A stretch of DNA of 64,000 nt from Prorocentrum cordatum (lineage: Eukaryota > Sar > Dinophyceae > Prorocentrales > Prorocentraceae): the NCBI GenBank assembly GCA_963575745.1, contig CAUYUJ010019948.1:40001-104000 (forward strand), in the 5' to 3' direction. Position numbers and translations under genes: made by a program. Positions 45,382-53,900 of the stretch are shown here, one piece after another. Position 1 is the first letter of the stretch; every line of letters starts with the position of its first letter. The notes below the pieces were generated by a model. It saw only the letters and a program-made list of their open reading frames with translations. It had not been told where the DNA came from and made no database searches.

Positions 45382-47168
45382 TCGTTTGTCATCTTCTCTC
45401 TGAGGTCGAGAGCCGCCATGATCTCCTTGGCCTGTGTGTAGGCCTGCTCATCCGTGACGGGAGTCAGTATGGGCGCCCTGAGTGGATACGGCTGAGAGGG
45501 CAGTGACTGAATCAAAGCGCAGAAGTTACGATAGCATACTGCGTCGCAGAACTGTGTCGTAAACATCGCCATGATATGATTGTTCTGTTTTGCATGCCAA
45601 GCCTGTGGGGTAATTCTATCGTACGCTTCAACCCAGTGGTCTGATGGAAGAACAGTAATACCACGATTTTGCATAATCCTGATCAGATCGTCCGTGTGGT
45701 AATCAAAGTTCGGGTGTACGCCCCACTGTGCTGCTTTGCCAGGCCCCATGACCGTGGGACAGCGGAAATATTGCATCACGTCGACAAAACGTGATACGTC
45801 CACTTGTACGTGTACTGGCATGAGCGTCGGGACGCCCCCCTCACATTCCATTTTCTGGAGCTCATATACGGCAGTAGGTGCACGATCTTGATGTCGACGC
45901 ATGTCCACGGTGTTCTGTCCGTGGTTGGCGCATGCGATGTCATTCGCGCTCCATGCCACCATGGCATTGAGGCCCCTGTAATAATGTCTTTGTTTCACAT
46001 GTGCAGGAAAATCATTGGCCCAGTAGCTCCAGATAGTCTCGTTTAACTCGCGCCACTTTTTGATGGAGGCATTGTCGCTGTGTAACATGAGGCCTCTGGC
46101 ATCGCGGATCAGCTTGGTCATGTTGCGCTGCTCGAGTGTGCACTCAAACTGGTTGTTGAGAATAGCTGTGGTACGGCTCTCCTGTATCTGCGTACGCTGG
46201 TTACGCAGTTCTTCCATACCATAGCGGGTGTCTCCACCAGCCTCTGGCAATCGAACGCAATCTTGGCCGATCGGCGTGTCGTTCTGTCTGAACCATTCTT
46301 TATAATTGCCAAAGGAGAATGCCCACATCATGATGTCGTCGCGGATCATTGTCGACAAATGCTCGAGGGTAGAGCCGCCCATGTATTCCGCGCGATTGAG
46401 GCACGGCATAAATAGCGGTACAAGAGCAACATTTGATACCTTGGCGAGATCTTCTCGCTTCTGTGCATTGTTGAGCTCGTCAATGCCGTGGGTTGGGTAC
46501 TTCTTGTGTTTTGCACTCTTGGCCCCTTTCTTGGGCTGCAGAATCCATGTTGAATCGGTGTACAAGTTGGTCCATTTGTATGCGTGCCCTGATGGACCGA
46601 AGGCGTGATGCAAGAGTATTCCCAAGACTTTTTGTACGAAGGAACACCACCCATTATCTGAAATGATAGTAGAAACCAAACGACCACCACAGAAAGCGCT
46701 GTATTTTGCTTGATCCAGCTCGAGTGGGTCAATATCAAGACCAGGAGTAAGACCAGGGTCGATCTGGTCGGCGGCCTCGCCAAAGAAGTCGTTGCCCTCG
46801 TTGTATGGTTGCCAACGATAGGTACTTGTCATATTCTCGTCGTGCTCTGATATTGCCACCCAGCCTTCTGGATGATCGGATGGTGTTGCCACCGTCTTGG
46901 AGTATGATCCGATACCTCCGAATCCTCCGCGCGCCGTCAGCCATGTGCTGAGCTTGCGGCAGAATTTGCTTGTCTGGTTAATGTCGGAAGATGCTCGCAT
47001 GTTGGTGACCAAATTATCCTCAACAATGTGGCCGATGTGTCCAGATGTATCTGATGTCCTGGCTAAGCCAGGTGGGCGTGTGGGTAGCTTGGCCCTTGCA
47101 CGCTCAAGGTTAGGAGCATAGCATGGAGTTGTCAATCCATTGCTGTATACATCAGAGGGTGCACACAT
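45378..47168 (-). CDS. Accessory ORF downstream of RNase H, unrecognised
   Basis: 596 codons from the ATG at 47166-47168. It is in the same frame as the RT/RNase H ORF, separated from it only by an in-frame TAG at 47181-47183 and four codons, so it could be made as a readthrough extension. The composition is that of a large, Trp-, His- and Met-rich globular protein: WQPYNEGNDFFGEAADQID, FCGGRLVSTIISDNGWCSF, YKWTNLYTDSTWILQPKKG, a central Arg-rich helical part, and FRCPTVMGPGKAAQWGVHP. No transmembrane segment or signal peptide is evident, so it is not an obvious envelope protein. I recognise no family. It ends at a TGA that overlaps the next ORF's ATG. Confidence 0.7.
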   Translation of the reverse strand: MCAPSDVYSNGLTTPCYAPNLERARAKLPTRPPGLARTSDTSGHIGHIVEDNLVTNMRASSDINQTSKFCRKLSTWLTARGGFGGIGSYSKTVATPSDHPEGWVAISEHDENMTSTYRWQPYNEGNDFFGEAADQIDPGLTPGLDIDPLELDQAKYSAFCGGRLVSTIISDNGWCSFVQKVLGILLHHAFGPSGHAYKWTNLYTDSTWILQPKKGAKSAKHKKYPTHGIDELNNAQKREDLAKVSNVALVPLFMPCLNRAEYMGGSTLEHLSTMIRDDIMMWAFSFGNYKEWFRQNDTPIGQDCVRLPEAGGDTRYGMEELRNQRTQIQESRTTAILNNQFECTLEQRNMTKLIRDARGLMLHSDNASIKKWRELNETIWSYWANDFPAHVKQRHYYRGLNAMVAWSANDIACANHGQNTVDMRRHQDRAPTAVYELQKMECEGGVPTLMPVHVQVDVSRFVDVMQYFRCPTVMGPGKAAQWGVHPNFDYHTDDLIRIMQNRGITVLPSDHWVEAYDRITPQAWHAKQNNHIMAMFTTQFCDAVCYRNFCALIQSLPSQPYPLRAPILTPVTDEQAYTQAKEIMAALDLREKMTNE

Positions 47169-47180
47169 ACCATTTTCATA

Positions 47181-50100
47181 CTAATGTTTTTTTTTATCCT
47201 GAACGCTGTCCTCGGCATACTGTCCCAGTGCTGCACTGCCAATCTTGGACCAATCACTGTGAATCATCATCCACTCTGTTTTCAATATCATCGTCGTGAA
47301 GTTCTCTGGTGGGCACTTGCGGTGCGCTCCTGGGATCACCGCGTTCAAATGATCATGTAAACCACGAACACTTTCTTGTGCAGACGGGTTACGATTAAAG
47401 AGACTGGAAAGCATACACACAACCCGCATGAATGACAGCCATGGTGCAGCCGTAAACGTGCTGTATTCATAGTTGGCGTCGCCGCCGACTGATCCACTAG
47501 TGTCGTTGATCCAACTCTTGACGTCGGCGGACGCAGAGCGGGCAATTTCTCGAATAGTGGATTCGTCGGGTACGCGGAGATCAAACTCTGCACTGCGATC
47601 AGCACGCCGTTGATGCATGTATATGTAACCATCATCAGGACCACGAGGACGACCAGTTTGAGCGTGGTACGTGAAGCCCACGCGGTCGTCGTCCTTGGCG
47701 TTCGGGTCGTACTCAGCGTCGCAGCCGATGGGCCAGCCGATGAGGTTGAGCGGCTGTGCCTGATCCATCTCGTGGATGGGGGCATCGGGATTAGAACCGA
47801 TCTCGCTTATTTTCGCCTCGCACGCGGCGAACAGGATGCCTGTAAGCTTTAGAGCTCGAGTCTTAAAATTGCTGCGGCATGAATGTATAATTAATGTCAT
47901 CGACCTCTCTGCATCCTGTGGAGGCGAGGGAGGATGGCGGGGATGTCTACCGTGCGGGGAACGTGCTCTTGAACGAGGTGTGCGCGACGCAATAGCTGCA
48001 GCTGGTGCGCCAATGTGGTACATGCATGCGCATATTCCCTCGTGATTGGCTTGTCCAACGCACCGAAATCCACATTCTGATCCTACTTCGCCCCATCTTT
48101 CTTTCTCTGTAAGTAATATTTTGCATACTTCCGGGCATCCATCCAATTTTGGAGGTTCCGCAACATGAGGTAAACCATCGGGCCTCCGAGGCCCTCGCAG
48201 TGGTTTCCACGGTTTCTTTGGAGGACACTGTATCGGAGTAGCGGGAAAGATGAGCGAGTGTTCCAAGAGATCCCTCCAGAGGTCTGCTTTCTTCGGCTCG
48301 AAATGTTTGGTCATCATATCTGCGATCTGCTCCTTTGTACCTACGTATTTGAGCTCGATGTGTTCTAGTTGGCATGTCTCGCATATCCAGTCCAGGTTGA
48401 TACGATGAGTACGATGAAGATGACGAAGTGCTGGTGTACGTCCCTTTTGGGCAATCTTGATCGCGGCCCGGTGATCCTCGAGGACGATCAGACGCACTTT
48501 GGGAGAACAAATCTCCTGGGCCAGTTCTGGATCCACGTGCAATACTGTACCCTCGTGGGATATTGTACGTCTCTTTGGAGGCGTATGTAACTGTGTATTT
48601 AGCGGTAGTTGCCTACGGCTAGGAGAAGATCCCCATGTGGGGGGCGCCTTACGAGGCGATGGCTTACGCTTCTTTTTGGCGGCCAACGTCGGACACATCG
48701 CCGTGTCGGCGTGTCCATGGCAGCTCAGGCATGTATTCTTCTCTTTGCATGTTTTGGCAACTCCCACCACGGCTTCCCAGAACGAGAGTAATGGTAATCC
48801 TTCCAGTCGTAGCGCTGAGTCGAGAGCAACGATTTCGGATTCAGTAGATGAATGTGACACAACCGTTTGTTTCTTACATACAGCGTTGACCGGAAAGAAC
48901 GTATTGGGTCCAACAAGCGCGGCGAAAACACCGGTAGTGGATTTTGATGATGTAATGCAATCGGCGAACGAGGCGCCAGTGAAGAACATGATGGACAACT
49001 TATTTGACGAATCACCTATCCATCCGTGTAAACAATGTGTGCGCGTCGTTTTGATGTAGCATATCAACCCATGTAGACGTTTATCACACGTGGTATTCAA
49101 TTTGGTAATTTCTCTGGCCAGCATACATACTGGATGTAGAAGATCGAAACGACAGCAACGTGCCAGGTAGAGGATCTTCATCAGTACACTCGCCGCGTCC
49201 TGGCCAAGGATGCCCTCGTCGGAATAATCGGAATCGGTGAAGGAGGTCTCCTCAATGCCAGGAGTTTCGGCGTCAGGTAGATCATCGTATGTGGCTGGTA
49301 TGGGATCTGTCGTGGTAGATGTCGTGTCGACCGGTTTTGCTGGGCTGGATGATCGTGGCCGTGCATTGAGCACACTAGTAGGTCTGGCGGCCGACCCGGA
49401 GGATGCAGGCGATTTGGATCGCGAGGTCCTCGGCGAGTCGGATCGTTTCCGACGTGACCCTGGTCCTTGGGCGCGCTTGGAAGCGCATCCCAGGTACCGC
49501 TCAATGCACTGATCGGTAAAACCAAGCATATCATGTCGAATTCCACGAACTTGTTTGGCCGTATTGTAATCTTTCTCATTGTGTACGGGCAACATAGGGC
49601 GTATGGTAGACATTCTTTTGTCGAAGATAGTCTGCGGCACCTCATATGCCTGTTGTCCACAACCAAGATATTGTGAGTATGGAATAGGTGGATCCAAGTC
49701 AATACCGCTTTTGCGGATATAATCCCAGCCAGTCTGTAGATTGTGAGCTGGGCCGGCTAATTTAAAGTCGTCCACATATACTGAAAGTATCAATCCCAGT
49801 TTGTTGTGTCTCCATACACATTCCCATCCTGAAATAGGTTCGAAACCAACGCTTTCTAAGCATGTACGACGTTTTCGTTCCCAAAAGACACCTGCGAGAG
49901 GGTGTCCGTATAGTGCCAATCGCAATCGGCACACTGGATTCTTGTATTTTGACCAGGATGTCGGCTGTCGCCATTTAGGTATGGTAATCCAAGTATCAAC
50001 TGGATCGATTCGTCCGTCGCCGTATAATAATGCCTGCGTGTAGGCTCCAGGTGCATCACTTTGTTCTCCCGCATATTGTGGCAATAATGCAGTAGCATCG

Positions 50101-50567
50101 CAAAGTTTGGAAGCCTCAATATGCGAAGCACTGGAAGCGGCGTCGGCGAATATTGCGGCCAAGCCAGTTTCATCTTTGCCTGTATTGCCCTGAACCACCA
50201 CTCTGCCCTTGAATTTACGTAGATCAGGTGGAAGTTCCTCGTGTTTGACTGAAGATAGCTACAATATGTTGAAAAAATGAACTTTCGGCCCCGCGCGAAT
50301 AGCTTGTGACTCAATATCAGCTTTTTCTGCAACAGTCTCCAACATCCACGTTTGTTTCTTTTCCAATCTCTCGTATTCTTTTCGTAGGGCTTCTTGTGCA
50401 CGTGGTTCTGCGGCAACTTCTTTCTTACTCAGGATTCTGGTAACTAGGGCCCGGCGTGACCATGAGGAATCGGGTATTTTGTCTCTGCGTGCCGGTGTGT
50501 AGGTGGTCTCACGTGGCATAGTTGGTATTGCTACCGACTGGGTGAACTGGCGTATGAGCGGGTTCAT
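47181..50567 (-). CDS. Copia reverse transcriptase and RNase H
   Basis: The frame opens with ATG at 50565-50567, is interrupted by an in-frame TAG at 50259-50261, and then runs 1006 codons to TAG at 47181. The 102 codons before the first TAG hold the RT N-terminal helix (RKEYERLEKKQTWMLE). Just after it come RKFKGRVVVQGN, VCRLRLALYGHPLAGVFWE and the catalytic LSVYVDDFKLAG (Tyr142-Asp145 of the 1006-codon part). A Ser/Arg-rich connection follows, then RNase H with VVSHSSTESEIVALDSA and the tail VGTKEQIADMMTKHF. At the RNase H first catalytic position there is Gly (codon GGC, 48975-48977) where the family has Asp. The last ~300 residues, after RNase H, have no family assignment. The product copies element RNA into DNA. 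Confidence 0.88.
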
Positions 50568-50908
50568 GGTCCCAAAGTCGTTCCTTCACTATCCACAAGT
50601 ACCAAAGCACGTTCTTCTCCATCGTGCTGTTGTGGTGATTGGCGGTAGTACAATACCGTAGTAATGTCACGTGGCCCACCGGGTAATTTGGCATACCGTA
50701 TTTCTTTGTTCGTCACGCCTTTGACGTTTTCGTCACGGATGACGGCGCCATTCTCAGTGTCGTATGTAGTCCTTCGTTCCGCAGTATTCCATGTGGGTCC
50801 GCCGGATGCAGTGGTACGGAAATTGTTGACCTGTTTGTCCTGTCTTGTCCACACTCGTAGTGCAGCTCGGTCACGAATCTCACGAGCTCGTTTAACGTCG
50901 TCGGCGTA
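50564..50908 (-). CDS. Integrase-RT linker segment
   Basis: This is in the same frame as the Gag-protease-integrase ORF, beyond its TAA (50909-50911), and stays open to a TGA at 50564-50566. It is rich in charged residues (YADDVKRAREIRDRAALRV, then RDITTVLYYRQSP). That TGA overlaps the ATG of the RT frame as ATGA, a one-base backward shift. The region is where copia polyproteins have the variable linker between integrase and RT. Confidence 0.6.
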   Translation of the reverse strand, partial: YADDVKRAREIRDRAALRVWTRQDKQVNNFRTTASGGPTWNTAERRTTYDTENGAVIRDENVKGVTNKEIRYAKLPGGPRDITTVLYYRQSPQQHDGEERALVLVDSEGTTLGP

Positions 50909-53900
50909 TTATATGTCCTTCTTTTGTTGTCCACGAGATAGTGTTGTCCAATGCTCGGGAAGAATGTGGTCAGGACGTGTAGTAGTCTGTATACGTGTCT
51001 CGCGTCCGCGGACCACCATTTTGCCGTCTGGCGTTATTCTTGGAAGCTCATAGAATCGAATCGTGCCTGTCCACGGCTCGCTTAACTCCCTGTTGTCGTT
51101 GGCGCTGGCACCATCCCAAACATCGCGAAAGTCACTTTCTCCTTCAAAAGTAGAAGTTGTCTTGAAATCTCGTGTCACGTCGAGATGATCAACAGGTACA
51201 GGTATGTTCATGACGTCGTCCGTCGGGATGAACAATTTCTTGCGTGGAGTACGAATATGTCTGATGACACAATATCCGCGCTGTTCCCAGTAGTCGGGCT
51301 CCGGCGCTGGTGTAGCAACTTCAGAGGCCGATGCGTGGATATCAGCGGCGTTGTCTTCCGTTGTCCTCATAGATGGGTCGTCCCATTCTTTAGGGTAGGA
51401 AAGTGGAGGATCGGGCATTGGTTTATCACCCAAGGGGCGAGAAGTGGATGCCTTGACCTCGTCGTGCGCCTCAGGGTTATGATGTCGTAGAATACCTTCT
51501 TTCACTGGGTAGGTGAACTTGCCATCAGGGATGATGATGTCTTTAACTCTGTGCACGTGACACAGTTCACCATCAGGATTCTTGGCGTATGTAGCCGTGT
51601 CCAAGACAAGGTAGTCACCTGACCATCGTCCATCAGAGTGTAAATGGTAACCCATGAATAACCCTTCCCGAGTATTTTCTTTAAACTTTGCAGTCTCGCT
51701 GTCAATCTCGGGGTTGAGGCATTTCCAGAAGATCCGAGCACCGAATGGCATGCAGTGCCCGGGAAAGCTTTCGCCAAATCGTATTTCATGAGCTGTCTTA
51801 TCGGCATGCTCCTCATTGAGGGCAGCAACGCCCGTGGATGTATGCGCGAAATTGCGTCCACAGCAAAAGGCTTGCATGGCCTCTTTCCACCATTCGTGTC
51901 CCAGACCAGACATATGTAACACAGCTCTCGTACCGAGAATGACAATCTTGACGATGCGCTCTATCAATCCATTCGTTTGCGGACGATGCGGCGTACTCGT
52001 GTCGTGTCTCCATCCCAGTTGGCGGCAAGCCTTCTGAAGCTCTCCAGAGTTGTCTGTATAGATATGCTTCACCTCATCGTTCGCGGCGATGAATTGTTGA
52101 AAGGATGCCTTTGTGGTAGCTGCGTCTTTGTGTAGTGCTGGGTAGGCCATGAAGATGCCGGTGTATCTGTCTAGGACAACAAGTGCATACTTGTCGCCGT
52201 GCTTGTCTGCGGCATCGTCTTTGGCCAGGACGACATGGTCGGCAGTTAATGCCTCACCAAACTTCTTCGGGACAAAAGCCTCGTAGGCGTTATCCTCGTC
52301 GGTAGGGTCTGCCGGTGGATGTGGTTTGCGCTGTCGTCGACACGGGGCATTCTGCGCCATCGTGCGAGAACAAATATCACAGTCAGGGTGTTTTGGACTG
52401 TGGGTCATGTAATGCATCGGGTCAATTGGTTTCTTCTGTCTGTTGGGAAGAACGCGATCATTGTCGTGATGCATTCGTGTGAGCGTCTCTGTCGGTATGT
52501 CGTTATCTGCTTGAGCTATATCTGCTAGCCCCCCGCATTGTGGAGGAGAACACTGCGTCTGAGACGTAGGCGAGTCGGTGGGTGTGTCCACGTTAGGCTC
52601 GTCTGTGTTTGTGTCGGGAGGCTCTTCGACCGTGGTGGTCCGTGCTCCTCCTCCCTCTCCGACATGTGGTCTCTTGGGGCAGGTCCCTATGTGGGGCCGT
52701 AGCTCATCTGCAGTTGTTGACTGCTCTGTAGTTTTGCAGCACCAACAAATGTCGTTGCAGCGGGCGGATGAACGCTTGCGCTGACGACGTCGGGGTGCTG
52801 ACGAAGTGCATAGACGTGGTGGTGGTATCAGTGTCAGGTCGTCGAGTCGTAATTCTGGAACTCTATTGTTGAGTGGAATATTATACCATTGGCCCCACGG
52901 ATCCTGAAGCAAGTAGCCCAGCTCAGGATCCCAAAGCTGCCGAAAGCCATCAACCTCGATCAATTTCCCAACTGATAGTAGAGATGGACAGTCTGGTAAG
53001 GCAAGGGCTGAACTGTGTAAGCCAAACTCGGGTAGCCGTATGTCGTAGTGTTCGTTGACAGTACGATCACCATTGGCGGTTTCCAGAATATGCTCTTCGC
53101 GAATAGATATGCGATCCGATTCGGTCTGCGTCAGTTCATGTTTTCCCTGAATATGATGAGCAGAACCGCTGTCGAGAACCCAAGATCGTGTCAATGCAGC
53201 AGTCGAGCGTGGTGGGTCGACTTGCATCGTCGTTGTCTTCGTCTGGGCTGTCTTTGATGACTGCTTAACAGTGTCGTCATATTTTCGGATCGTAGTTGGT
53301 GTGGCCACCGACTCTTTATTGTGTCGGTAATCATATAGGTCGTCGTACCATAACTGTGCCTCTTTTTGACATTCTCGTAGGGCGTCCGCACTTTGATCCC
53401 ACCATCGTTGTGGTAACGGGTCTGGTACATTGACGATGTCACCCTCATTCGGCATCTCCTTCCATTTGTCCAATCTGGCCCTGCCAGATACGGTATGTAA
53501 ATAATATTCCACGTTACGTATGTCGAAGCGTATCCGACGACGTGTTTTGGTAGATGTCGCTGTGGCCTTAGTGTTGGCCATGAGGGTCTTGTCACGGATG
53601 ACGTAACTGCGGTCGGAACGGCGTGAACGTCGAAAGTTGGCAGGAGAACGTGCTCTGGCGTGGGTGGAGCCACGGGGCGAACCATGGCTCGGGGAACGTC
53701 TGCCACGACCTTTGTCACTACCATTTGATCTATCACGGCCGCGTTGACTACCGCGTCCGCCGCCACGATTGTCTCGTCCTCGGGAGGTAGATCTCGAAGA
53801 TATATCGTATCGACTTCTCGATTGACGGTGAGAGTCTGGGGACCTCCTGGATGTTGAACGAGATCGGTCGTATTGGCGTCGGTTGTCACGTCCATGGCGT

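Noticed and set aside
40057-47168. Envelope gene of an endogenous retrovirus-like element
   Set aside because: No signal peptide, no clear transmembrane helix and no fusion-peptide pattern in any of the four accessory frames. Gene order is copia type.
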